DNA of 45,456 nt from Bradyrhizobium sp. S69 (GCF_009766005.1 NZ_LMUK01000041.1:535638-581093); one strand, 5' to 3'; shown: positions 8,721 to 18,001, counted from the stretch's first letter. The notes: a model not told the origin generated them from the letters alone. Numbers and translations: made by a program.

Positions 8721-10052
8721 ATGCAATTGCAGGGAGCGAACCGGCTCCCGGAAACGCTCATGGCGCAAGGCGCAACCGACAAGACGCCGGTGAGCAACAG
8801 GGTATTTCTGTTGCTCTGCGTGATGGCGTTCATCATGTATGTCGACCGCACCAACATCTCGGTCGCCGCTCCCATTCTCAAGAACGAACTGCAACTCACC
8901 AACACGCAGCTCGGCCTGGTGTTCTCGGCCTTCGCGACCGCCTATTCATGTTGTGGTGTGCCGGGAGCATGGTTGAGCGACAGGTTCGGCGCCCGGCGTC
9001 TCCTAACGCTCAGCGGTCTGATCTGGTCGGTAGCGACGATCGGGACGGGCCTCGTGTGGGGGCTGCCCTCGCTGGTGGTCGCAAGGCTGTTGGTCGGGGC
9101 CGGCGAAGCCCCGATTTATGCGACCGCCGTTCGGGTGATTTCGAACTGGATTCCCGAATACCGGCGCGGCCTCGCTTTGGGCGTCATGCATGGCTGCGGA
9201 CGATTGGCCAACGCCCTGGCGCCGCTCATCGTCACGGGCTTGATCGTGTCGTTGACGTGGCGCGCGTCGTTTGTCGTGCTCGGCGTCATCACGATCCTGT
9301 TCTTTGGGTTTCTCTACACCTGGTTTCGCGATGAGCCGCGCGCGCATCCCGCGATCTCCGAGAGTGAACTCGCGGTGCTCGGCCGTTGCAGCGGCAAGAT
9401 CACGCAAGGGCGTACGCTCGAGCCCATCGTGTGGCCGGATTTGCTGCGGCGGGTATGGCCCGCTTCGGCCGCATGCTTTGCGCACGGCTGGATGTTGTGG
9501 TTCTTCCTGAACTGGGTGCCGTCCTATTTCTCGACGCGCTACGGCATGAAGATCGAGGCATCGGCGGTGTTCTCGACGCTGGTGCTGCTGGGGGGAACGT
9601 TGGGCACGATGGCTGGGGGCGTGCTGTCCGACTGGCATTTCAGGAAAAGCAAAAATCGGCTGCGGGCGCGGCGCGACATTATCATTTTCGGCTTTCTCAG
9701 CTCGATCGTGGGCCTCGTGCCGCTACTCTTGAGTAACAATCTATTGGTCAACGCCGGCGGCCTCGGCGTCGCATTCTTCCTGTCGGAATTGGCGGATTCG
9801 CCGCTGTGGCTGGTTGGCGCGGAAGTGGCTCCCAAACATGCCGGCACCTCCAGCGCCCTGACGTTCGCGGGCATGGCGGTTGCGGGCGCGGTGTCTCCGC
9901 TGATCGTCGGAAAGCTGCTGGACGTGACCGGAGGCGATTGGTCGATCGCCTTCATGGCGTCGATCGCGGTGATGATCCTGGGGCCGGTCTTTTCAATGTT
10001 CATCCGGCTCGATCCGTCGCTCGATGTCGTCGAGGACGCGAAAACGTCGTGA
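8721..10052 (+). CDS. MFS transporter, anion:cation symporter type
   Basis: The 443-aa protein (430 aa if the ATG at 8760 is used) has about 12 hydrophobic segments. The early motif MYVDRTNISVAAP and the loop DRFGARR after helix 2 are typical of the ACS family, which carries organic anions such as phthalate, hexuronates and other acids. It begins 21-60 bases behind the dehalogenase-like gene and is probably co-transcribed, so it may import that enzyme's substrate. Neither start has a strong Shine-Dalgarno sequence, and the hairpin GGGAGC-GAACCG-GCTCCC lies between them. The substrate is inferred only from context. Confidence 0.88.
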   Translation: MQLQGANRLPETLMAQGATDKTPVSNRVFLLLCVMAFIMYVDRTNISVAAPILKNELQLTNTQLGLVFSAFATAYSCCGVPGAWLSDRFGARRLLTLSGLIWSVATIGTGLVWGLPSLVVARLLVGAGEAPIYATAVRVISNWIPEYRRGLALGVMHGCGRLANALAPLIVTGLIVSLTWRASFVVLGVITILFFGFLYTWFRDEPRAHPAISESELAVLGRCSGKITQGRTLEPIVWPDLLRRVWPASAACFAHGWMLWFFLNWVPSYFSTRYGMKIEASAVFSTLVLLGGTLGTMAGGVLSDWHFRKSKNRLRARRDIIIFGFLSSIVGLVPLLLSNNLLVNAGGLGVAFFLSELADSPLWLVGAEVAPKHAGTSSALTFAGMAVAGAVSPLIVGKLLDVTGGDWSIAFMASIAVMILGPVFSMFIRLDPSLDVVEDAKTS

Positions 10053-10173
10053 GCGGGCCGCTTGAGCCCAATTCACAGTCTGGTGGATGGTCTGGCGCGC
10101 GGATCCGGCTGGTCCCGTCGCATCGCCTTTTATAAGCTTCGCCCAGGCCAACCACCCCGCGAGTGTTGAAGCG

Positions 10174-10569
10174 ATGATTCGTACCCTGACCCTGCTGCTC
10201 GTCTGCCAGCTCGCCGGTGAAATATGTTCGCGCGCGCTGGGCCTGCCGGTCCCCGGTCCGGTGATCGGGCTGGCGCTGCTTGCGGCCGGCGCGATGATCC
10301 ATGCCCGCATCACCGGTGCGGATACCTCCGAGATCGAGAAAACCGATCTCGGCGTCACCGCCTCGGCGTTGCTCGGTTCGCTCGGCCTGTTGTTCGTTCC
10401 CGCGGGCGTCGGGATCGTGCAGCAATTGCCGCTGATAGGCGGTTACGCGCTCGCGATATTCGTTGCGCTGCTGGTTTCGACGGTGCTGACGCTGCTGGTC
10501 ACCGTCTATGTCTTCATTTTCGTCAAACGCGCGCTGGCGCCGGGCGCATCGCGCGATGGTGGCGCATGA
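10174..10569 (+). CDS. lrgA: LrgA/CidA family membrane protein
   Basis: This 131-aa integral membrane protein has four hydrophobic segments and the family hallmark GLPVPGPVIGL near the N-terminus. LrgA works with LrgB. The pair was first called holin-like, but homologues (plant PLGG1, Bacillus PftAB) transport glycolate or pyruvate. I chose the ATG at 10174 by comparison with the usual family length. The stop codon overlaps the lrgB start (ATGA). The upstream dehalogenase-like enzyme would produce glycolate, so a role in glycolate movement is a reasonable inference. Confidence 0.88.
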   Translation: MIRTLTLLLVCQLAGEICSRALGLPVPGPVIGLALLAAGAMIHARITGADTSEIEKTDLGVTASALLGSLGLLFVPAGVGIVQQLPLIGGYALAIFVALLVSTVLTLLVTVYVFIFVKRALAPGASRDGGA

Positions 10570-11279
10570 CCAATCCGTTTTCGATCTGGGTCTATCTCTC
10601 GGCGACGCCGCTACTCTGGCTGGCGTTGACCCTGGTGGCGTGGATCGTCGCCGACGCTATCGCGCGGGCCTGTGGCCGTCACCCCCTGGTCAACCCGGTG
10701 CTGATCGCCATCGCCACGATGGGCGCGGTTCTGATCGCCACGGGAACGCCCTATGAAACCTATTTCCAGGGCGCACAGTTCGTCCATTTTCTGCTCGGGC
10801 CCGCCACCGTCGCCATCGCCGTGCCGCTGGTGCGGCATCGCACGCTGGTGCTCGCCAATATCCTGCCGATGGCGGCTGCGCTGCTTGCCGGCGCGGTAAC
10901 GGCGGTCGTATCGGTTGTCGCGGTCGCCGCCGCGTTCGGCGTGCCCCGTGAAATCCTGGTGTCGCTGGCGCCGAAATCAGTCACCGCCGGCATCGCGATG
11001 GCGATCAGCGAGAATCTCGGCGGGCGACCGGCGCTCACGGCGGTTCTGGTGATCACGACCGGCGTGATGGGGGCTGTCATCGTTACCCCGCTGATGAACG
11101 CCTTGAAGATCCGCGATTACGCCGCGCGCGGTTTCGCGGTTGGCCTGACCTCACACGGCATCGGCACGGCCCGGGCTTTTGCGGTCGACGAAATCGCGGG
11201 CACGTTTGCCGGGATCGCCATGGGGCTCAACGGCGTCGCTACCTCGCTGGTGGTGCCGCTTCTGCTGCAATGGCTCTAG
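10566..11279 (+). CDS. lrgB: LrgB/CidB family membrane protein
   Basis: This 237-aa multi-span membrane protein shows the LrgB family signatures: LVNPVLIAI, LGPATVAIAVPL, the SVTAGIAMAI segment and SHGIGTARAF. The ATG overlaps the lrgA stop codon by four bases, so translation is coupled. Together with LrgA it forms a complex linked to export or import of small carboxylates in several organisms. It may serve the upstream catabolic genes, but 121 bases separate lrgA from the MFS gene, so an independent promoter is possible. Confidence 0.9.
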   Translation: MTNPFSIWVYLSATPLLWLALTLVAWIVADAIARACGRHPLVNPVLIAIATMGAVLIATGTPYETYFQGAQFVHFLLGPATVAIAVPLVRHRTLVLANILPMAAALLAGAVTAVVSVVAVAAAFGVPREILVSLAPKSVTAGIAMAISENLGGRPALTAVLVITTGVMGAVIVTPLMNALKIRDYAARGFAVGLTSHGIGTARAFAVDEIAGTFAGIAMGLNGVATSLVVPLLLQWL

Positions 11280-11306
11280 CGTCGCATCGACGTGGATCGC
11301 AGCGAA

Positions 11307-12932
11307 TTAGTTCTCGCCGCCTTCCTGCATGTCGGGATGCACGACGTCCTCGGGCAGCGCATGCGCCACGGCCGGGGAGGCGGCCATCTCAGGACCGATT
11401 TCGCGGCCGCGGCCGTGGATCAGGCGCTCATAGGCGGAGACCAGCGTGACGTAGGGACTGACCCAGAGCCAGCCGTCGCGGGTGAACACCTGCACGTCGA
11501 AATGCAGATGCCGCGTGGTCCCGTTGGGATGGTCGAGGTAATTCGAGACGACGCCGATCTTCTCGCCTTCCTCGACGTGGCGTCCGTTCAGAACGCCGTC
11601 GGCATCCATGCTCGATGGGCTCATATGCATGTAGCGAAAGCGGATATGTTCGGTGCTGCTGTTGATCTGCAGGATCGCGGCCTGTTGCGTCAGCGACCGG
11701 ATCACGACGCCGTCGCGCACCGCCAGCACCGCCTGCTGCTTGGGATCGCAATGATCCTCTTCATTATTGCCCGGGCAGGCGCCCGGTCGAATGTCCTCGC
11801 CCTGGTGACCGAAAGCGGCGGGGCATTGCCCCACTTCAAAGCTGCGGGATTCGCAGAAATTATCCCGCCAGGGATAGCTTCCGTTCGGCTGCTCGGATTT
11901 GTCGCGCTTGCCGAAGGATTGCGAGCGGACGAAAGCGGGGGTCTTCTGGATCGGAAAGCGGATTTGCGAATAGGCGGTCAGGTCAGCGCGTCCGCCCTGC
12001 TTACGGTAGCCGCTGCTGGCAATGATGTCGCCGACCGGGCGGTAGCTGAATTCAGCGGACCACTCCGTCGGCCGTTCGACGACGGCCGATGCCATATCCC
12101 TCCGCGCCCGCGACGGTTGGCCGCCGGCGATGCGAAGTGCCTTGAGGAAGCGCTCGGCCACCGGATAGGCCTCGCGGCAGGCCAGCCGCCGTTCGCGCGG
12201 CGCGCTGTCCAGACACTGGATCGACACCACATAGGGAACGCCGAACCGGGTGAACGCGTAGCGCACATAGCCTTCCCGGATGAAGCGGCGCAAATCGGGA
12301 AACTGCGCCGCAAGCGCCTTGACCGGTTCGCCCTTGCCGCCGAGCGGATCGTTGATGTCATAGGTCAGGATCGAGCCGGTGATCTGCACCTCGACCGGCT
12401 TGGCAAAGGTTCGTTGCGGCATGCCGTCACCGGCGCCGGGCTCGAGCGAAAACATCGCGTCGTAGCCGGCCTGGCCGGCCTCGAACAGATCGGCGGAGCG
12501 GAAGTCCGCCTGGTAGCGTGCCAATATAACGCTGGCCGGCACGCCGTTCGACCGCGCTTCGAGAAACGCCGCGGTGTCGAACGGCAGCAGCACCGGAACC
12601 GGGCTGCGGCCGATCCCGGTGAAAATGGGCGATGTCACGGCATTGAGCTGGACCAGCGCCGGCGTCGAACGCGGATCAGAGCCCGGGACCCGGCGCTGGC
12701 CCGAAAACGCAAAGCCAGATGCGACCGATGGCTGGCTGCTGAACTCGGAGCGGAGCTGATCGAGCACGGCACGCCATTCGACGTGAACCGCCGATATCGC
12801 CGGTGTTTTGAACTCGTCGGCGAACAGCGTTGACGGGCCTGCGACGAGCAGCAGCAGAGACGTCAGCGTCGGCGCCAGAATCCGGAAAAACGGGCGGCAA
12901 ACAGCCTTCGTTCTCAACCGCCCGCGCAGCAT
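11307..12932 (-). CDS. M23 family metallopeptidase
   Basis: The 541-aa protein begins with a basic N-terminus and a hydrophobic signal segment (about residues 17-38). A large unassigned region follows. The C-terminal LytM/M23 domain has GHQGEDI with the HxxxD zinc ligands and HLHFDVQ with the HxH pair. Such enzymes cleave peptide crosslinks in peptidoglycan, or serve as envelope regulators if inactive; here the zinc ligands look intact. It starts 12 bases after the efp stop codon on the same strand, so the two may be one transcript. Confidence 0.88.
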   Translation of the reverse strand: MLRGRLRTKAVCRPFFRILAPTLTSLLLLVAGPSTLFADEFKTPAISAVHVEWRAVLDQLRSEFSSQPSVASGFAFSGQRRVPGSDPRSTPALVQLNAVTSPIFTGIGRSPVPVLLPFDTAAFLEARSNGVPASVILARYQADFRSADLFEAGQAGYDAMFSLEPGAGDGMPQRTFAKPVEVQITGSILTYDINDPLGGKGEPVKALAAQFPDLRRFIREGYVRYAFTRFGVPYVVSIQCLDSAPRERRLACREAYPVAERFLKALRIAGGQPSRARRDMASAVVERPTEWSAEFSYRPVGDIIASSGYRKQGGRADLTAYSQIRFPIQKTPAFVRSQSFGKRDKSEQPNGSYPWRDNFCESRSFEVGQCPAAFGHQGEDIRPGACPGNNEEDHCDPKQQAVLAVRDGVVIRSLTQQAAILQINSSTEHIRFRYMHMSPSSMDADGVLNGRHVEEGEKIGVVSNYLDHPNGTTRHLHFDVQVFTRDGWLWVSPYVTLVSAYERLIHGRGREIGPEMAASPAVAHALPEDVVHPDMQEGGEN

Positions 12933-12944
12933 GTGCGATGATGC

Positions 12945-13511
12945 CTAGTCCTTTGCGCGCTCGACATACGAGCCATCCTCGGTCATCACGACGATGCGCG
13001 TACCGGTGCCGATATGCGGCGGCACGGCGGTGCGCACGCCATTGGAGAGAATAGCGGGCTTGTAGGATGACGATGCGGTCTGTCCCTTGGTGACCGGCTC
13101 GGTCTCCACCACTTCCAGGGTCGCCCGCTGCGGCATCTGGATCGCCACCGGAACAAGGCCGTGCAGCGACAGCTTCACCGTCATGTTTTCCTGCAAATAC
13201 GGCGCGGCGCCGCCGATGATGTCCTCGGCAACCTGAACCTGATCGTAATTGTCGTTGTTCATGAAGTGGAAGCCGTCGGCATCCTTATAGAGGTAGTTGA
13301 AATTCTGATCCTCGATGGTCGCCTTTTCGACCGCGTCGGTCGTCTTGTAGCGCTCGGAAATCTTTACCCCGTCGCTGATTCGGCGCATTTCGATCTGGCT
13401 GACCGGAGTTCCCTTGCCGGGATGGATGTTCTCGGCGGTCAGCACGACATAAAGCTTGCCGTCTTGCTCGATGACGTTGCCCTTGCGGATAGAACTGGCG
13501 ATGACTTTCAA
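12945..13511 (-). CDS. efp: Elongation factor P
   Basis: EF-P rescues ribosomes stalled on consecutive prolines. The 188-aa product has the standard length and starts MKVIASSIRKGN if the TTG at 13511 is the start codon; no ATG exists at this place, so a TTG start is well supported. The lysine in HPGKGTP (residue 33) is the site modified by beta-lysyl transfer. epmA and epmB, the genes for that modification, lie about 1.2 kb and 2.2 kb away on the other strand. KOW/OB domain signatures are present through the C-terminal GTRIVVMTEDGSYVERAKD. Confidence 0.95.
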   Translation of the reverse strand: MKVIASSIRKGNVIEQDGKLYVVLTAENIHPGKGTPVSQIEMRRISDGVKISERYKTTDAVEKATIEDQNFNYLYKDADGFHFMNNDNYDQVQVAEDIIGGAAPYLQENMTVKLSLHGLVPVAIQMPQRATLEVVETEPVTKGQTASSSYKPAILSNGVRTAVPPHIGTGTRIVVMTEDGSYVERAKD

Positions 13512-13675
13512 AGTTATTTCCCGAATTTCTGGCCTCCGGCCGTTCCGGACATGGTGTCCTGAGGCCATCGAGGCGGTTTCGGGTCGCAACATACTGATTT
13601 GCCCTCCAGAAGCCAGCCTTTTGCGGCCGATTTGGACAGGTTGCGGCGGACCGGGAATGTGGGCTGCCGTACCGG

Positions 13676-14413
13676 TTATGGCGTGTCGGAACCGGGCATT
13701 TTGACCGTTCTGGCGTTGTTTTCCGCGAAATCCGGCGGGATCGAAAATGTGCCGGTTTTGAGGTCGTAAACGCACCACCAGTCCTCGATCCAGGGGCCGG
13801 GCTTGTCTTCGCCCTGGGAGTCAAAGGACAGACTGATCACGAGATAACGGCTGTCCGGCCAATGCTGCCCCATCCCGGCGTAGTTGTCGTCGAACCCTTT
13901 GACCAGATTGGTCTGCATATGATCGAGGGAATCCCGGTCCTTGCGGTAGCGGTGCATGTTCCGCGAGAGCGGCTGGTCGAAGAAATAGTCCCAGGCGAGA
14001 TCGCCGAGCGGCTTGCGCGTCGCAGCCGAAAACTTGAAACCGCTGCGATGATACAAAAGCAGCGTTTGAAACCCTGCGCCGGTTTTCTGCATGCGGACCA
14101 GCCATTGGCTGTCAGGGCTAAATCGAAACCAGGCCGGATAGCCCGCCAAATCGGTGTCTTCGCCGCGATTGAGCAGGAAGCCATGTTGATGATCGGCATC
14201 GAACGCCCAGAATTGATAAAGCAGGCGGTCATCCTTCGCATCCCTGAAATATTGGTCGACGTGTGTCAGATGATCGGGCGAGGTGATCGTATCGACTATA
14301 TCCTTAGGGGCGAGTTTGAACCTGGAGCCGGGGCTATCAGCATGCGCCGGCGTCGCTATGGTCATTCCCAACGCCAGCAGAATGAGCGTTGCTCGCAGCC
14401 AGCTGCCAAACAT
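13676..14413 (-). CDS. Secreted protein of unknown function
   Basis: The 245-aa protein has a clear signal peptide (residues 1-25, ending PAHA). The mature part is rich in aromatic and Asp residues (for example LLYQFWAFDADHQHG and WIEDWWCVYDLKTG) and looks like a soluble beta-rich domain. I do not recognise a family. It lies between efp and epmA on the efp strand, 164 bases upstream of efp. No functional link to EF-P modification can be shown. Confidence 0.75.
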   Translation of the reverse strand: MFGSWLRATLILLALGMTIATPAHADSPGSRFKLAPKDIVDTITSPDHLTHVDQYFRDAKDDRLLYQFWAFDADHQHGFLLNRGEDTDLAGYPAWFRFSPDSQWLVRMQKTGAGFQTLLLYHRSGFKFSAATRKPLGDLAWDYFFDQPLSRNMHRYRKDRDSLDHMQTNLVKGFDDNYAGMGQHWPDSRYLVISLSFDSQGEDKPGPWIEDWWCVYDLKTGTFSIPPDFAENNARTVKMPGSDTP

Positions 14414-14679
14414 GCCTGTATTCCGTTCCGGATTTCGCTGATTTGACGACGGAGCAGGCGGTAAGGTTCAGGGCGTTATCGGTGGCAAGCGCGCATGGAC
14501 AAGGCCGGCGTCTTTCGACATGAAAAGGCGGAGGGCGAAGCAGGCCTTCATGGGTTCGCGGGCGGGTCGTGCAGCCGCAGAGAAAGCTTAACAATGTCAA
14601 CGTCATCAATTGATTTCCTGAAGTCTTTCATGCGCGTTGCGCGGTTCGGCTTCGGGCGGCTCGTGCCGAACGGTCGCTG

Positions 14680-15732
14680 ATGAGCGGGATCGACCAGCTC
14701 TCGCCTTGGTGGTCGGCGTCGCGGCACGCCGACCGGCGGCCGTTTCTGATGGCAAGGGCCGCGATCACGCGGGCGCTGCGGGCCTGGTTCGATGAGCAGG
14801 GATTTGTCGAGGTCGAGACCGGAATTCTACAGGTCTCTCCCGGCAACGAGACCCATCTGCATGCGCCCCGCACCGAATTGATCGGCGGCGACGGCAGCCG
14901 TGCGACACGTTATCTGCGGACCTCGCCGGAATTCGCCGCCAAGAAATTGCTGGCCGCGGGGGAAGCGAAGATCTTCGAGTTTGCACGGGTGTTTCGCGAT
15001 CGCGAGCGCGGCGATCTTCATCTGCCGGAATTCACCATGCTGGAGTGGTACCGTGCCGATGCGACCTACGATGCGGTGATGGCCGACAGCGTCGTAGCGA
15101 TTGCTCATGCCGCGCAGGCCACCGGCATCGGGCGCTTTTCATTCCGCGGCAGGACCGCCGATCCCTTTGCCGAGCCGGAGCTGTTGACGGTGGCCGCGGC
15201 CTTCGAGCGCTTTGCCGGCATCGATCTGCTGGCGACCGTCGTCGACGGCGAAGGCGACCGGGCGGCGCTCGCGACCGCGGCCAAGGCGCAGGTGCGGATC
15301 ACCGAGGACGACACCTGGTCGGACATCTTCAGCAAGATTTTGGTCGAACATATCGAGCCGAGACTGGGGCAGGGGCGTTTGACGGTGTTGTTCGAATACC
15401 CCGTGCCCGAGGCGGCGCTGGCGCGTGCAAAGCCGCTCGACCCGCGCGTCGCCGAACGCTTCGAGATTTATGCCTGCGGCGTCGAGCTCGCCAACGGATT
15501 CGGCGAGTTGACCGACGCGGCGGAACAGCGTCGCCGTTTCGCCTCGGCAATGGATGAAAAGCAGCGGCGCTATGGCGAGCGCTACCCGCTCGACGAGGAG
15601 TTTCTCCAGGCGGTCGCCGCGATGCCGCAGGCCAGCGGCGTCGCGCTCGGCTTCGACCGGCTGGTGATGCTGGCGAGCGGTGCCGTCAGGGTCGATCAGG
15701 TGGTGTGGACGCCGCCGGCGGGGGAAGCATGA
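14680..15732 (+). CDS. epmA: EF-P lysine--tRNA-ligase-like modification enzyme EpmA (GenX/PoxA)
   Basis: EpmA is a class II lysyl-tRNA synthetase paralogue without the anticodon-binding domain. It attaches (R)-beta-lysine to EF-P. The 350-aa protein carries class II motifs 2 and 3: FARVFRDRERGDLHLPEFTMLEW and the C-terminal GVALGFDRLVML. ELANGFGEL is also typical. The length is close to the E. coli enzyme (325 aa). It overlaps epmB by four bases (ATGA), so both modification enzymes are translated together. Confidence 0.93.
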   Translation: MSGIDQLSPWWSASRHADRRPFLMARAAITRALRAWFDEQGFVEVETGILQVSPGNETHLHAPRTELIGGDGSRATRYLRTSPEFAAKKLLAAGEAKIFEFARVFRDRERGDLHLPEFTMLEWYRADATYDAVMADSVVAIAHAAQATGIGRFSFRGRTADPFAEPELLTVAAAFERFAGIDLLATVVDGEGDRAALATAAKAQVRITEDDTWSDIFSKILVEHIEPRLGQGRLTVLFEYPVPEAALARAKPLDPRVAERFEIYACGVELANGFGELTDAAEQRRRFASAMDEKQRRYGERYPLDEEFLQAVAAMPQASGVALGFDRLVMLASGAVRVDQVVWTPPAGEA

Positions 15733-16856
15733 GCAGTATCGCGTTCAGGCCCAAAGGTCCGCTGGACGCCACGTTGCGGGAGCCGGCCGATCTGGTCGCC
15801 CGCGGGCTTGCGCCGGCGGCCTCGCTTGTCGATCTGGAAAATGTCGCGGCGCGCTATGCGGTGGCGGTAACGCCTGACATCGCCGCCCTGATCGACACCA
15901 GCGATCCCGACGATCCGATCGCGCGACAATTCATTCCGAACGCCGAGGAGCTACGCGCCCGGCCCGGCGAGGATGCCGATCCGATCGGCGATCACGCGCA
16001 CGCGCCGGTCGATGGCATTGTGCATCGCTACCCCGACCGGGTGCTGTTCAAGCTGGTTCATGTCTGTGCGGTGTATTGCCGATTCTGTTTTCGCCGTGAA
16101 ATGGTCGGACCGGGCAAGGCAAGCGCGCTGTCGCCAACGGCGTATCGCGGTGCGCTCGACTATATCCGCGCCCACCCGGACATTTGGGAAGTGATCCTGA
16201 CCGGTGGCGATCCCCTGATGTTGTCGCCGCGACGGCTTGCCGAGATCATGGCGGATCTGGCCGCGATCGATCACGTCAGGATCATCCGGATTCATACCCG
16301 CGTGCCGGTTGCCGACCCCGCGCGCGTCAGCGCCGAGATGGTCGCGGCATTGCGGGTTAAGGGGGCGACGACCTGGGTTGCACTGCACGCCAATCACGCG
16401 AGGGAATTGACCGACAACGCCCGCGCCGCCTGCGCGCGCATGATCGACGCCGGCATTCCGATGGTGAGCCAGTCCGTGCTGTTGCGCGGCGTCAATGACG
16501 ATGCCGTGACACTGGAAGCGCTGATGCGCGCTTTCGTTGAATGCCGGATCAAGCCTTATTACTTGCACCACGGCGATCTCGCACCCGGTACCTCGCATCT
16601 GCGCACCTCGCTGGCGCGCGGACAGCAACTGATGCAAGACTTGCGCGGGCGGGTATCCGGACTGTGCCAGCCGGACTACGTGCTTGATATCCCCGGCGGC
16701 CATGGCAAGGCGCCGGTCGGCCCGAATTATCTCTCGCCGGCAGATTCTTTTTCCGAAACGGGTTCTTTTGCCGAAAAAGGTGAACCGGTTCCGGAATCGC
16801 GCTATCGTGTCGTCGATTACTGTGGCGGCGTCCATCTCTACCCTCCCAAATCATGA
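15729..16856 (+). CDS. epmB: EF-P beta-lysylation protein EpmB (lysine 2,3-aminomutase-like)
   Basis: EpmB is a radical-SAM, PLP-dependent 2,3-aminomutase that makes (R)-beta-lysine for EpmA. The 375-aa protein has the CxxxCxxC cluster motif in CAVYCRFC (about residues 116-123), followed by VILTGGDPL and the C-terminal YLHHGDLAPGTSHLRT typical of the family. The start ATG overlaps the epmA stop, with GGGGAAG just upstream. With efp nearby, the window contains the full known beta-lysylation set except EpmC, which is often absent outside enterobacteria. Confidence 0.93.
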   Translation: MSSIAFRPKGPLDATLREPADLVARGLAPAASLVDLENVAARYAVAVTPDIAALIDTSDPDDPIARQFIPNAEELRARPGEDADPIGDHAHAPVDGIVHRYPDRVLFKLVHVCAVYCRFCFRREMVGPGKASALSPTAYRGALDYIRAHPDIWEVILTGGDPLMLSPRRLAEIMADLAAIDHVRIIRIHTRVPVADPARVSAEMVAALRVKGATTWVALHANHARELTDNARAACARMIDAGIPMVSQSVLLRGVNDDAVTLEALMRAFVECRIKPYYLHHGDLAPGTSHLRTSLARGQQLMQDLRGRVSGLCQPDYVLDIPGGHGKAPVGPNYLSPADSFSETGSFAEKGEPVPESRYRVVDYCGGVHLYPPKS

Positions 16857-16956
16857 TTGACGTCATGATCGGTCGGTGACGGACGAGGTAAGTATTGAAG
16901 CCACTCTCGCCTGGAGCGGCGGGAGTAGGGCGTGTTTCTGTTGGTGGAGAATTCAG

Positions 16957-17208
16957 ATGCGTAGGTTGATCACGGCGACGGTGTTTCTGATGTTGGGTTC
17001 TGCGGTGATGGCGCAGACCGGCAACACGGGATCTTCGAGCTCTAATCCGAATTCGGCCGGCACCGGTCGCGAGGCTCCGGTTGGCCATCGCCAGCCGCGC
17101 GCCGATCAGGTGCCGAGCGAGAAAAACCTTGGCAACCCGAACGATCCCATCAACAAGGAAGACGCCGCTCTGGACAAGAAGATCAAGAGCATCTGCCGCG
17201 GTTGCTAG
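16957..17208 (+). CDS. Small secreted protein, 83 aa
   Basis: The 83-aa product has a short signal peptide (MRRLITATVFLMLGSAVMAQ) and a polar, Ser/Asn/Pro-rich mature part that ends KKIKSICRGC with two cysteines. GGAG lies about 8 bases before the ATG at 16957. I do not recognise a function. The terminal ICRGC resembles the end of the tiny reading frame at 19148-19195 (ICHGC). A dispersed repeat begins two bases after the stop codon. Confidence 0.7.
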   Translation: MRRLITATVFLMLGSAVMAQTGNTGSSSSNPNSAGTGREAPVGHRQPRADQVPSEKNLGNPNDPINKEDAALDKKIKSICRGC

Positions 17209-17210
17209 CT

Positions 17211-17287
17211 AGAGCATGATCCGGAAAAGTGGAAACCGGTTTTCCCTCGGGACAAACGCGAAGCGTTTGCCCGGAGATCATGCTCAA
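17211..17287. repeat. RIME-like intergenic repeat, copy 1
   Basis: AGAGCATGATCCGGAAAAGT at one end and its partial reverse complement at the other enclose an ACAAACGCGAAGCGTTTG palindrome. A nearly identical copy lies inverted at 23016-23093. It sits between the convergent 83-aa protein and hdeD-like genes. Confidence 0.8.
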
Positions 17288-17317
17288 ACAGTGATCCAAG
17301 TTCGCCGGGCAAGCTCG

Positions 17318-17890
17318 TCATCTTGGCCGCGCCGCGAGCGCCATTCCGATGAGGGTCGCGCCGCCGAACAGCAGGTTGATGCCGACCAACAGGCCGATGG
17401 CCCACAGCGACGATCCCGGCAAGTCCGTGATGATGATGGCGGCGATCAGGATATCCATCAGCCCGGCCACCAACAGCCATGACCATCGCTGCGACAATTC
17501 GCGGCGATGTTCCAGCGCATACATGATGGTGGTAACGCCTTCGGCGAGGAAATAGGCGCCCACCACGATGGTGAGGGTCAGCGTGCCCTGTACCGGGCGC
17601 GCCAGCAGGACAATCCCGGCGCCAACCGCCAGCGCTGCCGAAATCAGCGACCACCAGAAACCCGGCATCTGGCGGGCCCAGAATGTCAGCGCCAGTCCGG
17701 CGACGCCGCTGACCAGGAACATCCAGCCCAGAAAAATAGTGACGGCAAGGCTCGCCAGCGGCGGCACGATGATCGCGGCGAGCCCCAAAACCACGAGCAA
17801 GACGCCTTCAAACAGGAAGGCCTTCCAGTGCTCGCGAACCGCGGCGCTCACTTTGGATTGCAGATTGGTGATGTCCTGGGGAAGCGTCAT
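17318..17890 (-). CDS. HdeD family membrane protein
   Basis: This 190-aa integral membrane protein has about six hydrophobic segments, arranged as in the HdeD/DUF308 family (acid-resistance membrane proteins). VLGLAAIIVPPLASL and the repeated GI/GA-rich helices are typical. The ATG at 17890 has GGGAG about 6 bases upstream. The exact role is unknown even in enterobacteria. It may help resist acid or envelope stress. Confidence 0.82.
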   Translation of the reverse strand: MTLPQDITNLQSKVSAAVREHWKAFLFEGVLLVVLGLAAIIVPPLASLAVTIFLGWMFLVSGVAGLALTFWARQMPGFWWSLISAALAVGAGIVLLARPVQGTLTLTIVVGAYFLAEGVTTIMYALEHRRELSQRWSWLLVAGLMDILIAAIIITDLPGSSLWAIGLLVGINLLFGGATLIGMALAARPR

Positions 17891-18001
17891 TGGAATCTCC
17901 CGATGCCGGCACCGCAAAGCGACTTTGCGCGACGGTAGTCGCCGCCGCATCGGGCAAACTAGCGATGCGGCTCGAGCGCTGCGCGTGTCTGAAGGCGCAG
18001 T

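Noticed and set aside
11292..12833. 513-codon open frame opposite the M23 peptidase
   Set aside because: The minus-strand frame carries the signal peptide and zinc motifs; the plus frame has none.
14337..14609. 90-aa minus-strand frame with a lipoprotein-like start
   Set aside because: It overlaps the start and signal peptide of the secreted protein at 13676-14413 in another frame and has no ribosome binding site.
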